From an uncultured Oscillospiraceae bacterium (GTDB lineage: Bacteria; Bacillota; Clostridia; Oscillospirales; Oscillospiraceae): 64,000 nucleotides of DNA. Both the position numbers and the translations under genes were made by a program. Within the stretch, counting starts at the first letter, position 1. Each line of letters opens with the position of its first letter. The stretch covers positions 62,001 to 126,000 of the forward strand of contig CAKTMF010000008.1 in assembly GCA_934573855.1 (NCBI GenBank). The letters are read 5' to 3'. Positions 51,377 through 59,790 of the stretch are shown here, piece after piece. The notes under the pieces are model-generated. The model ran no database searches, was not told the DNA's origin, and saw only the letters and a list, made by a program, of their open reading frames with translations.

Positions 51377-52396
51377 ATGAAAAAATACCTTCTGAAGCGT
51401 ATCGTGTACCTTATTCTGGTATTCTTCGTGGTATCGGTAATGATGTATGCGATTTATAATCTTATCCCCAGCGACCCGGCTCTCGTGCAGATGGAGCCGC
51501 TCAGAAAACAGCTCAAGCCCGATGAATGGCAGAGACAGTATCAGGACCTTCGCCAGAAGCTTGGCCTGAACGACCCCCTGCTTACTCGCTATGCCCGGTG
51601 GATGGGCTTTGTGAAGGATGTCGACGGCACGTTCAACGGCATGCTTCAGGGCAATTTCGGTTATTCCATCAGCTATAAGCGCGATGTTGTCGATATTATC
51701 GGCACACCAATGCTCAATACGATACTGCTCAACCTCTTCTCAACGATATTGACTTTGGCTATCACTATACCTCTGGGCATTTACTGCGCCGTTCACGCGC
51801 GTTCTGCGGGGGACAGCGCTATCCAGGCGACCACCGTCGTGGGCTACAGCCTGCCGACATACCTTGTGGGTATATTATTCATTTATATATTTGCGGTGCT
51901 GCTGCGCTGGTTCCCCACCGGCGGCGCCAAGACTCCCGGCTCTACATATGTCGGTATGAAGGAGCTGCTTGACCGGCTGTACTATATGTGTCTGCCTGTG
52001 CTGGTGCTTGTGTTCACGGGACTGGCGGGCATGACGCGTACTGTCCGCGCCGCCATGATCGACACTCTCAGTCAGGACTACATCCGCACCGCCCGCGCAA
52101 AGGGCCTGCGCGAGAAGGTCGTCGTCTACAGCCATGCGTGGCGCAACGCTCTTCTGCCTGTCTCTACCTCCATCATGGGCTGGATGATAAGCGTGTTCAC
52201 CGGCGGCTCTCTGGTCATCGAGACCACCTTTGCCCTCAACGGCACCGGCAAGCTCTACTGGAGCGCGCTCAATACCACCGACTACGAGCTGGTGCTTGCA
52301 ATGCAGATGTTCTATACGCTGGTCAGCCTTGTCGGCGTTCTTCTCACCGACCTGAGCTACACTCTCGTTGACCCGCGCGTGCGCATAGATAAGTAA
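51377..52396 (+). CDS. Peptide ABC transporter permease (OppB/DppB-like)
   Basis: 339 residues with six TM helices and an N-terminal MKKYLLKRIVYLILVFFVVS signature. The extracytoplasmic loop before TM2 contains LRQKLGLNDPLLTRYARWM and GNFGYSISYKRDV, as in OppB. The EAA loop that couples to the ATPase is DYIRTARAKGLREKVVVYSHAWRNALLP. It forms the translocation pore with the unusual OppC encoded 13 bp downstream. GGAGG precedes the ATG. This subunit has normal length, unlike its partner. Confidence 0.93.
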   Translation: MKKYLLKRIVYLILVFFVVSVMMYAIYNLIPSDPALVQMEPLRKQLKPDEWQRQYQDLRQKLGLNDPLLTRYARWMGFVKDVDGTFNGMLQGNFGYSISYKRDVVDIIGTPMLNTILLNLFSTILTLAITIPLGIYCAVHARSAGDSAIQATTVVGYSLPTYLVGILFIYIFAVLLRWFPTGGAKTPGSTYVGMKELLDRLYYMCLPVLVLVFTGLAGMTRTVRAAMIDTLSQDYIRTARAKGLREKVVVYSHAWRNALLPVSTSIMGWMISVFTGGSLVIETTFALNGTGKLYWSALNTTDYELVLAMQMFYTLVSLVGVLLTDLSYTLVDPRVRIDK

Positions 52397-52409
52397 AGGA
52401 GGCTGTGTT

Positions 52410-54266
52410 ATGAATAATGAAAAGAAAAACACCTCCTCCGGGAAGCAGTTCTTCCTCTGGCGCTGGATAAAGAGAGCCTTCTATCCCAACGCCGAGACCG
52501 ATATCTACACCGAGGAGCAGCTTCAGAGTCCCGGCCGCGTCGTTCTGCGCAACTTCTTCTCCAAGCCGCTCTCCGTCGTCGCGCTCGTGCTGTTCCTCAT
52601 CATCGCCGTCTTTGTTTTCGTGGCGCCTCAGTACGTCACGCTCGACCTCGGCGAGCAGGACAGCACGCTCGTCAATCTCGCGCCCGGCTACAATATGATG
52701 AACTATCCCGACGCGCTGGTCAAAAACGGCGTCGCGGACATCTCCGTCGGCACCAACTACGCCATCGGCGCGGACCTTGACGGCAACATCTATGTTTGGG
52801 GCAAGAGCAAGGTCACGAAGATCATCGACATTGCCAACGTTCCCGAAGAGGTCAGGAGTGCCAAGATCGTCAAGGTCGCCGCAGGCTCCGACCACGCCCT
52901 CGCGCTCGATGAGGAAGGCACCCTCTACGCATGGGGCAACAAGCGCCTCGGCCAGATCGACCTCCCCTTCGACCTTCAGACCAATAACCGCAACCACAAG
53001 ATGAATATAGTCAAGATCCTCGCCTCCAACCAGTTCTCCGCCGCGCTCACCGAGGACGGCAAGCTGTTTCTGTGGGGCAACAAGAACTTTGTCGATCTTG
53101 ACGTCAAGACTGCCATGCAGGGCCACATCAAGGACATGGCGCTCACCATGAACGCGTTTGTCGTCCTCCTTGACGACGGCAGCGTACAGTGCGCGAACTA
53201 TGTCGCCTCCAGCACCGTCACCAAGGTCCCCGCGTCCGTTCAGTCCGATGTCGTCTCCATCGTCGGCGGCAGCAACTCCGTCGCCGCGCTCAAGGCCGAC
53301 GGCAGCGTCGTCGTCTGGGGCGCCACCACCAAGAACGAGAACATGGTCCCCGAGTTTGACGCACCCGTCGTCGAGGTCGAGGGCGGACGCTACCACTACG
53401 CCGCCCGTCTTGCCGACGGCAGCATCGTGGCATGGGGTTCCGACAGATATAAGCAGTGCAGCGTTCCCGACGCGGTCGAGGAGGCTGACATCCAGAAGAT
53501 GTATGTCGGCGCGTTCCAGAACTACGCCATCGACAGCGAAGGCAAGCTGTATACATGGGGCCTCAAGGGCTTCCTCCTCGGCACCGACAGCCTTGGCCGC
53601 GACGTGTATGCACGTCTCGTCAACGGCGGTAAGATGACCATGACCATCGGCGCCCTCTCCGTCATCATCTCCATGATAATCGGCGTTATCCTCGGCGGCG
53701 TGGCCGGCTACTTCGGCGGCATGGTCGACATGGTCATCATGCGTATCGCGGAGATCGTTTCCAGTATGCCGTTCATCCCGTTTGCAATGATCCTCTCCGC
53801 CGTTCTCGGCACGAGAGTCACCGTTGAGCAGAGAATGTACATCATCATGGTCATTCTCGGTATCCTGTCATGGCCGGGCCTCTGCCGCCTTGTCCGCGCG
53901 CAGATGTTCTCCCAGCGCGAGCAGGAGTATGTCATCGCGGCGAAGGCGCTGGGCGTGAAGGAGAGCAAGATCATCTTCTCCCACATCATCCCGAATGTAA
54001 TGAGCGTCTGCCTCGTCACCATCACCCTCTCGTTCGGTACCTCCATGCTCACCGAGTCTACACTCTCCTACCTCGGCTTCGGCGTTCCGCTGCCCACCCC
54101 CACATGGGGCAACATGCTCACCGGCGCGAACAACAGCGTCACCATCCAGAACTACTGGTGGAACTGGGTGTTCGTCGGTGCGATATTCGGCATTACCTGT
54201 ATCTGCATAAACCTTATCGGCGACGGTCTGCGCGACGCGCTTGACCCCAAAGTAAACGGAAGATAA
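52410..54266 (+). CDS. OppC-type ABC permease with inserted seven-repeat RCC1-like propeller
   Basis: 618 residues, about twice the usual OppC length. TM1 is at about 52-72. Residues about 105-385 (52722-53564) consist of seven tandem RCC1-like repeats of 38-48 residues, six with the DG/EGxxYxWG end motif (IYVWG, LYAWG, LFLWG, VVVWG, IVAWG, LYTWG); the fourth is degenerate. The normal permease resumes immediately at GTDSLGRDVYARLV (391-404), with five more TM helices and the EAA loop EYVIAAKALGVKESKIIFSHIIPN. Seven repeats would close one beta-propeller, placed outside the membrane between TM1 and TM2. The frame is continuous, with the same codon bias throughout, so this is not an assembly join. 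It may bind substrate, the binding protein or the wall; that is inference. Confidence 0.93.
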   Translation: MNNEKKNTSSGKQFFLWRWIKRAFYPNAETDIYTEEQLQSPGRVVLRNFFSKPLSVVALVLFLIIAVFVFVAPQYVTLDLGEQDSTLVNLAPGYNMMNYPDALVKNGVADISVGTNYAIGADLDGNIYVWGKSKVTKIIDIANVPEEVRSAKIVKVAAGSDHALALDEEGTLYAWGNKRLGQIDLPFDLQTNNRNHKMNIVKILASNQFSAALTEDGKLFLWGNKNFVDLDVKTAMQGHIKDMALTMNAFVVLLDDGSVQCANYVASSTVTKVPASVQSDVVSIVGGSNSVAALKADGSVVVWGATTKNENMVPEFDAPVVEVEGGRYHYAARLADGSIVAWGSDRYKQCSVPDAVEEADIQKMYVGAFQNYAIDSEGKLYTWGLKGFLLGTDSLGRDVYARLVNGGKMTMTIGALSVIISMIIGVILGGVAGYFGGMVDMVIMRIAEIVSSMPFIPFAMILSAVLGTRVTVEQRMYIIMVILGILSWPGLCRLVRAQMFSQREQEYVIAAKALGVKESKIIFSHIIPNVMSVCLVTITLSFGTSMLTESTLSYLGFGVPLPTPTWGNMLTGANNSVTIQNYWWNWVFVGAIFGITCICINLIGDGLRDALDPKVNGR

Positions 54267-54278
54267 GGAGGCGGAGAA

Positions 54279-55277
54279 ATGGCTAAGAATTTACTTGAAG
54301 TTATAGATCTGCACACCTATTTCACCACCAAGCGCGGCGTGGTAAAGGCAGTCAACAACGCGTCCTACTCCGTCCGTCCCGGCGAGACTCTGGGTATCGT
54401 GGGCGAGTCCGGCTCCGGCAAGAGCGTCTCCGCGATGAGCATACTGCGTCTCCTTGACGGAAACGGCTACATTGCCGGCGGCCAGATAATCTTTGACGGC
54501 AAGGATCTTACCAAGATCTCGAACGAAGAGATGTACAAGATCCGCGGCAACGATATCTCCGTCATTTTCCAGGAACCCATGACGAGCCTCAACCCCGTGT
54601 TCACCATCGAAAAGCAGCTCTCCGAGGTCTTTATCGTCCATCAGAACATGGACAAAAAGACCGCCGCGGAGAAGTCCGTGGAGATGCTCGCGTCCGTGAA
54701 GATACCAAATCCCCACATCGTCGCCAAGCAGTACCCCCACCAGCTCTCCGGCGGTATGCGTCAGCGTGTCATGATCGCCATGGCACTGGCCTGCCAGCCC
54801 AAGCTCCTCATCGCCGACGAGCCGACCACCGCTCTCGACGTCACCATTCAGGCTCAGATACTGCGTCTGATGAACGACCTGAAGAAGGAGCGCGAGACGA
54901 GCATAATCTTTATCACCCACGACCTCGGCGTCATCAACCAGATGGCGGACTATGTCGCGGTCATGTACTGCGGGCAGGTGGTGGAGCGTGTCCCGGCAAG
55001 GGTCATCTTTGCGCCCGAGACCAAGTTCTCCCACCCCTATACCGAGGGACTGCTCATGTCCATCCCCCGTCTGGACACCCCGGCTAATCAGCGTCTTGAC
55101 GCTATTCCCGGCTCCGTTCCTCATCCGCTCGACCTGCCCAAGGGCTGCAAATTCGCGCCCCGCTGCAAGTATGCCACGGAGAAGTGCCTCTGTGAGGAGC
55201 CTCCCATGACCCGTATCTCCGACAATCAGGAGATCCGGTGCTTCTATCCCAACAAGGAGGAACGTCAGAATGGCTGA
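54279..55277 (+). CDS. Peptide ABC transporter ATP-binding protein (OppD/DppD-like)
   Basis: 332 residues with Walker A GESGSGKS, Q-loop VIFQEPMTSLNPVFTI, signature LSGGMRQRV, Walker B LLIADEPTTALD and switch His in FITHDLGV. The C-terminal oligo_HPY region carries the cysteine cluster CKFAPRCKYATEKCLCEE, which in Dpp/Opp ATPases can bind an iron-sulfur cluster. The length is normal. It overlaps oppF-like by 8 bp. AAGGAGG precedes the ATG. Confidence 0.95.
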   Translation: MAKNLLEVIDLHTYFTTKRGVVKAVNNASYSVRPGETLGIVGESGSGKSVSAMSILRLLDGNGYIAGGQIIFDGKDLTKISNEEMYKIRGNDISVIFQEPMTSLNPVFTIEKQLSEVFIVHQNMDKKTAAEKSVEMLASVKIPNPHIVAKQYPHQLSGGMRQRVMIAMALACQPKLLIADEPTTALDVTIQAQILRLMNDLKKERETSIIFITHDLGVINQMADYVAVMYCGQVVERVPARVIFAPETKFSHPYTEGLLMSIPRLDTPANQRLDAIPGSVPHPLDLPKGCKFAPRCKYATEKCLCEEPPMTRISDNQEIRCFYPNKEERQNG

Positions 55278-56790
55278 GCAGAAGAAAGTTTTATTGAAGG
55301 TCACGAACCTCAAGCAGTATTTTCCCCTTAAGCAGAAGGGATTATATGTCAAAGCAAACGACGGCATTGACGTCGACATCTACGAGGGCGAGACTCTCGG
55401 CCTTGTCGGCGAGTCCGGCTGCGGCAAGTCCACCTTCGGCCGCACCCTGCTCGAGCTTTATAAGCAGACCGACGGCCGCACCATGTACTATGGCCGCACT
55501 CTGGACGAAATGGCGCCCAAGTACGTCCGCGACACTATCAAGAATTTCCCCAAGCTCCGCGAGAGACTGAAAAAGCTTGAGGCGAAGCGCGAGGCGGCCG
55601 AGAAGGCTTTTGAAAACGCCGAACCCGACAAGCTTGCCGTCCTCCATGAGGAGATGGTCCACAGCCAGCGCGCGGCCGACGCGGCGTTCCTGAATCTTGT
55701 AAACGTCCTGGGCGGCTTCATCACCGTCGAGGATACCGCCCCCGTTCAGGAGGCGTTCATGGAGGCCGAAAAGCTCTCCGTCAGGCTCTCCAAGGCGAGC
55801 ATGAAGCGCCTTCCCGCCGAGTCGAAGCTTCTGGACTGCGAGTATCTTGTCGAGAACAAGGGCGGCAGACAGAGCAATATAGACTCCGCCAAGGCAAAGC
55901 TTGACGCCATCGACAAGGAGATCGAGGACATCAAGGCTCAGCTCAAGGTCGCTCACGCGAAGATCGACGAGCTGCGCGCAAAGTACGACGGCGACGAGGA
56001 GTTTGCGAAATACGAGGCTTACCGCGACGACGGTATCGATCTTGCCCGCCTTACCACCAACGAAATGCGCCATCTGCGCAGCGACCTGCAGTTCATCTTC
56101 CAGGACCCCTATTCGTCCCTTAACCCCCGTATGACCGTTGGACAGATTGTCAGCGAGGGCATGGTGGCCCATAATTATTACAGCCGCCGCAGCCCCCGTC
56201 TCCAAAGCAACATCATACAGGTCATGGAGATGTGCGGCCTTGCGCCCTACTTCATCCACCGCTACTCTCACCAGTTCTCCGGCGGCCAGCGTCAGAGAAT
56301 AGGTATCGCCCGCGCGCTCTCTACCGACCCCAAGTTCGTCGTCTGCGACGAGGCGGTCTCCGCGCTGGACGTCTCCATCCAGTCCCAGATCATCAACCTT
56401 CTTCAGGACCTGAAGGAGCAGAAGCATCTCACATACCTCTTCATAACCCATGACCTCTCCGTCGTGAAATACATATCCGACCGTATCGGCGTTATGTATC
56501 TCGGCAACATGGTCGAGCTGGCCGACTCGCAGGAGCTTTTCGACAGACCCATGCACCCCTACACCGAGGCTCTGCTCTCTGCCATCCCCACCACCAACGC
56601 CGACGACAGCAGAGAGCTGGTCATCCTTGAGGGCGATATCCCCAGCCCGGTAAATCCCCCCAAGGGCTGCAAGTTCCACACCCGCTGCAAGTACTGCACC
56701 GAGGAATGCAGCAAGATCACCCCGCCGCTCGTCGAGGTCAGACCCAATCACTTTGTGGCGTGCCACCACATGCTCCACACTGAGGACTGA
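55270..56790 (+). CDS. OppF-type ATPase with long helical insertion
   Basis: 506 residues, against the usual 310-340 for OppF/DppF. Walker A GESGCGKST is at 47-55, the Q-loop FIFQDPYSSLNPRMTV at 275-290, signature FSGGQRQR at 336-343, Walker B VVCDEAVSALD at 357-367, switch His in FITHDLSV, and a C-terminal cysteine cluster CKFHTRCKYCTEEC. Between Walker A and the Q-loop, where family members have about 25 residues, this protein has an extra stretch of about 175 (82-258; bases 55513-56043), rich in Lys, Glu and Ala. Segments 94-140 and 200-250 look like coiled coil. All catalytic motifs are kept, so the ATPase should work; the insertion may contact the permease or another protein. Confidence 0.92.
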   Translation: MAEQKKVLLKVTNLKQYFPLKQKGLYVKANDGIDVDIYEGETLGLVGESGCGKSTFGRTLLELYKQTDGRTMYYGRTLDEMAPKYVRDTIKNFPKLRERLKKLEAKREAAEKAFENAEPDKLAVLHEEMVHSQRAADAAFLNLVNVLGGFITVEDTAPVQEAFMEAEKLSVRLSKASMKRLPAESKLLDCEYLVENKGGRQSNIDSAKAKLDAIDKEIEDIKAQLKVAHAKIDELRAKYDGDEEFAKYEAYRDDGIDLARLTTNEMRHLRSDLQFIFQDPYSSLNPRMTVGQIVSEGMVAHNYYSRRSPRLQSNIIQVMEMCGLAPYFIHRYSHQFSGGQRQRIGIARALSTDPKFVVCDEAVSALDVSIQSQIINLLQDLKEQKHLTYLFITHDLSVVKYISDRIGVMYLGNMVELADSQELFDRPMHPYTEALLSAIPTTNADDSRELVILEGDIPSPVNPPKGCKFHTRCKYCTEECSKITPPLVEVRPNHFVACHHMLHTED

Positions 56791-56810
56791 GAAAGCTTCG
56801 GAGGCTTGAA

Positions 56811-57041
56811 ATGCTGTTCAAACGCAAATATGACCGCGGCATGGAAGCCATGCAGGACAAAAACCGTGAATACCTTGAAAGTCAGGGCATTGAGGTCACT
56901 CCGCACGAGAAGGAGCAGGAGAAGATCGAGCTTGAAAAGGGCGACCTTACGGCGATGATCATTTCCGCGCTGGCCGTTTTCGGCCCTATCTTCCTTGTGC
57001 TTGGCGGACTCATAGCCGTGGCGTGGGTGTTCCTGCACTGA
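56811..57041 (+). CDS. Small single-pass membrane protein at the end of the Opp operon
   Basis: 76 residues: a charged N-terminal half (about 1-45, KRKYDRGMEAMQ, then Lys/Glu-rich) and one TM helix (about 47-74, ending AVAWVFLH). It starts 20 bp after the oppF-like stop with GGAGG 7 nt before the ATG, and ends just before the operon terminator, so it is co-transcribed. I do not recognise a family. Its place suggests an accessory subunit of this modified transporter, which is inference. Confidence 0.75.
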   Translation: MLFKRKYDRGMEAMQDKNREYLESQGIEVTPHEKEQEKIELEKGDLTAMIISALAVFGPIFLVLGGLIAVAWVFLH

Positions 57042-57054
57042 GACGATAAAAATG

Positions 57055-57095
57055 AAAAAACCTCCCGGCCGAGCTGTTCGGCCGGGAGGTTTTTT
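57055..57095. terminator. Bidirectional terminator ending the Opp operon
   Basis: An 11-12-bp GC stem (57061-57072 with 57078-57089) flanked by six A on the left and six T on the right. It serves the Opp operon and the convergent MFS gene. Confidence 0.9.
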
Positions 57096-57110
57096 ATGTA
57101 ACTGTCGGAT

Positions 57111-58396
57111 CAGGCCTTCTGCTTGTCGGCGAGCTTCAGGAAAACGAAGCCCAGCGCGAAGAAGATGGCCAAAGAGGCGACGGCTATATTGATGGTGCCG
57201 CCGGCGAGCTTCACTGCCGCGATGACAGCGGAGCCGAGGAAGGACGCGCCCTTGGAGAAAATGTCGTAAATACCGAAATACTCGCCGGAGTTCTCGGCGG
57301 GAATGATCTTGGAGTAGTAGGAACGTGAGAGAGACTGAATGGAACCCTGGAAGCAGCCAACGCCGAACGCCAGCACACCGAAGTGCCACAGCTCTGCGAG
57401 AGTGAGCGCGTAGAGGCAGACAAAGAAATAGCCGACAATGCATATGAGGATTAGGCGGACGGTGTCGTATTTCTTTGAGAGCTTCGCGAATACCAGCGAG
57501 CCGCCCCACGCGACGACCTGAGTCGCGAGCAGGAACACGACCTGACCCACGGTGTTCAGACCGAGGTCGGTGCCGATGTTTATGCAGTTATCAATGATGG
57601 TGCCGACGCCGTCGATATAGAGGAAGAAGGCGATAAGGAAGAGCAGGACCTTCTTGTCCTCAACGGCGATCTTTTTGAGCGTGCACAGTATCTTCCTGAA
57701 CGCCTTGCCGACAGCGCCCTTTTCCTCGACGTAGTTCTTCTGCTTATAGTTTCTGATGAGAGGGAGCGTGACGAGCATCCACCACACCGCCGTGACGGTA
57801 AAGCCGATTACCATACTCACTCGATTGGAGATGACGCCAACCATATCGGGGCCGAGAACGTAGGCGATGAGCGCGACGAGGAAGGGAATGCAGGAGCCGA
57901 TGTAGCCCCACGCATAGCCGTAGGAGGAGACCTGATCCATGCGCTCCTCGGTCGTGATGTCGTTGAGCATGGAGTCGTAAAAGGTGAGGGAGGCCTGGTA
58001 GAAGATCTTGCATAGAACATAGATCACGAGGAACGCGACCCAGCCCATGGCAAAGCCGTTGATTATGCAGCTCACGCAGCCGAGAGCAACGGAGGTAGTG
58101 AAGAAAATTTTTTTCGTATCCTTGTGGTCGGCGAGCGCGCCGCAAATGGGGCCGAGAAGGGCAACGATGACGGTGACGATGGAGACTGCGATGGAGTAGT
58201 ACGCGGTGGCCTGGTCGCCGGTGATCTGGCCGGGGGCGGTGCCGATGGCGAGACTCTTGAACCAGATGGGGATGAGAGAGCAGGCCAGCATGGTGTAGGC
58301 GGAGTTGCCCACATCATAGAGTACCCAGGAAAATTCCTGTTCGCTGAGATCGCGGAAGGTCTTGGATCTGTGCAGGGCGTTGAATAATCCTTTCAT
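57111..58396 (-). CDS. MFS transporter, UMF1/ATG22-like
   Basis: About 428 residues with 12 hydrophobic helices. The N-terminal EQEFSWVLYDVGNSAYTMLA is the hallmark of the UMF1/Atg22-like MFS branch, and GPICGALADHKDTKKIFF is its MFS signature loop. These carriers are thought to export amino acids or other small metabolites; the substrate is unknown. A GTG four codons upstream is in frame, but AAAGGTG is better placed for the ATG at 58396. It is monocistronic and convergent with the Opp operon. Confidence 0.85.
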
Positions 58397-58530
58397 TGTC
58401 TGACACACCTTTACATTAATTGGTCAATTTGATAAAAAAACCTATTCTATTTTACACAAATGAACGTCGAATTGCAATAGCTGCACAAAAAAAGCTGCCC
58501 GGTGATTAGATGGGTGTTCATAAAACAGTC

Positions 58531-58562
58531 AATGGAGCGTATCGATACAGATACGCTCCATT
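58531..58562. repeat. 13-bp inverted repeat hairpin
   Basis: AATGGAGCGTATC (58531-58543) and GATACGCTCCATT (58550-58562) around a 6-nt loop in the gap left of the DUF559 cassette. It may terminate the DUF559 transcript. Confidence 0.6.
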
Positions 58563-58601
58563 TCTCATGTCAACATACTATGTAATGGGGTGCAGCCCCT
58601 T

Positions 58602-58645
58602 GGCTCTCCCTTTGGGAGAGCTGTCACCGCAGGTGACTGAGAGGG
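58602..58645. repeat. Left twin-hairpin repeat flanking the DUF559 gene
   Basis: Two stem-loops in tandem: GCTCTCCC-TTT-GGGAGAGC (58603-58621) and GTCACC-GCA-GGTGAC (58623-58637), then TGAGAGGG. The DUF559 stop codon lies inside the second hairpin. Confidence 0.75.
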
Positions 58646-59004
58646 TCTTGCAGCCTTTTTCGAATGATAAGATCAATTTGTGTGCACACACCACGAAAAT
58701 CCCTGTCGATATCCCGGTTGGAGAATCGCAGAATCTCCAACCCAAGAGACATCAGGAATTGAGAACGTTCAGCATCATAAGCAAGCCCCTGAGGTTCATA
58801 ATGCTGAGAGCCATCCAATTCAATGACCAGTCTGGCCGAAGCACAGTAAAAGTCCACGATGAATCTGCCGATAATCCGCTGTTTATAAATTTTTACTGGA
58901 TATTTGCGGAGAAAAAGGTACCAGAGCTTACGCTCATGGGGTGTCATCTCCCTGCGAAGTCGCCGGGCATTTTCTAATTGGGCGTTGTCTTTTGGTATAG
59001 TCAT
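58624..59004 (-). CDS. DUF559 endonuclease-like protein
   Basis: 126 residues of the DUF559 family, a Vsr-like PD-(D/E)xK fold. It opens with NARRLRREMTPHERKLWYLF, followed by IIGRFIVDFYCASARLVIELDGSQHY with the metal-binding Asp and Glu-x-Asp, and ends with a long helix (DRDFRGVCTQIDLIIRKRL). The family is presumed to cut DNA, but its biological role is not settled. GGAGAGGG lies 8 nt before the ATG. Its final residues are encoded by the left twin-hairpin repeat, and an inverted related repeat lies just upstream of the start, so the gene sits inside a small cassette. Confidence 0.85.
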   Translation of the reverse strand: MTIPKDNAQLENARRLRREMTPHERKLWYLFLRKYPVKIYKQRIIGRFIVDFYCASARLVIELDGSQHYEPQGLAYDAERSQFLMSLGLEILRFSNRDIDRDFRGVCTQIDLIIRKRLQDPLSHLR

Positions 59005-59010
59005 TGTTTA

Positions 59011-59057
59011 CCCTCTCCGTCCTCGCTATGCTCGGCCACCTCTCCCAAAGGGAGAGG
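59011..59057. repeat. Right repeat flanking the DUF559 gene, inverted
   Basis: Starts CCCTCTCCGTC and ends with CCTCTCCC-AAA-GGGAGAGG (59039-59057), the reverse complement of the left first hairpin. With the left copy it makes ends in inverted orientation around the gene. Confidence 0.7.
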
Positions 59058-59128
59058 CAAGGGATGCTCGCACGGTACACCGAAAGGTGTATAGAAGTGC
59101 GCCCTTTATCAGTTCGGCAAATTGGAGT

Positions 59129-59602
59129 TTACCGCTCGATACGGTAGTATTTGAATGTTTCATCTTCTCCGACAAAGCGAAAGCCTACCTTTTCCAGCAC
59201 ATGCTGACTCCGGGTGTTTTTCCTGATGGTATCTGCGTTTACCGCAGCCATTCCAAACTCGTCAAAGGCGGTTTTTACCGCCAAACGTTCTGCCTGTGTT
59301 CCGTATCCTTTTCCCTTCACCGCGTCGTTTTGCATATGGATACTCAGGGAACATTCTTTTTTATCATGGTCGATCTGCTTCAATTGCAATTCCCCGATCA
59401 CCTTATCCCCAAGCATGATCGCAAACAGTCTGCGTGAAGCATCCTGCCCCTTCATATCAAAATATCGATTTACCGCAGCTTCGTCATAAACATAGGGCTG
59501 AAACAGGTGCATATCCATATAGATAGACGCATCATTCGTCCAATGCTTGTACAGTTCGTGACATAGTTCTCGCGTCATCGCCTTTAACTGAATTGTTGGC
59601 AT
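59129..59602 (-). CDS. GNAT family N-acetyltransferase
   Basis: About 157 residues of the RimJ/RimL-like GNAT type. The acetyl-CoA loop is seen in GKGYGTQAERLAVKTAFDEFGM (R/Q-x-x-G-x-G/A form GKGYGT), followed by NADTIRKNTRSQHVLEKVGFRFVGE, the usual C-terminal strand-helix. An in-frame ATG at 59626 lacks a ribosome binding site, whereas AAGG precedes the ATG at 59602. The substrate is not evident. Base composition is lower in GC than most neighbours, as is the adjacent DUF559 cassette. Confidence 0.85.
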   Translation of the reverse strand: MPTIQLKAMTRELCHELYKHWTNDASIYMDMHLFQPYVYDEAAVNRYFDMKGQDASRRLFAIMLGDKVIGELQLKQIDHDKKECSLSIHMQNDAVKGKGYGTQAERLAVKTAFDEFGMAAVNADTIRKNTRSQHVLEKVGFRFVGEDETFKYYRIER

Positions 59603-59679
59603 GTTAGACCTTACCTGCCTTATCATTCCGACTTATTGCTTTATTTAATTTTATCGTATGGCTTCAAAATATGCAAGAA

Positions 59680-59709
59680 CAGTCCCGGCAGACATTACTG
59701 CCGGGACTG
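59680..59709 (-). terminator. Hairpin after the erythromycin-esterase-like gene
   Basis: A perfect 12-bp stem (59680-59691 with 59698-59709), 6-nt loop; on the minus strand TTCTTGCATATTTT follows. Confidence 0.6.
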
Positions 59710-59790
59710 AAACTGTCTTACGACCACCCGCATTTGAGCCGGGCAGCATTTTTTAGATATAAAACAAAAATGAAGAAAAACTACATCATA

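Noticed and set aside
52410..54266. The OppC-RCC1 protein as an assembly chimera or frameshift fusion of two genes
   Set aside because: The frame is continuous, codon bias is uniform, the RCC1 part is flanked on both sides by matching permease sequence, and the permease motifs before and after are complete. An insertion is the simpler reading.
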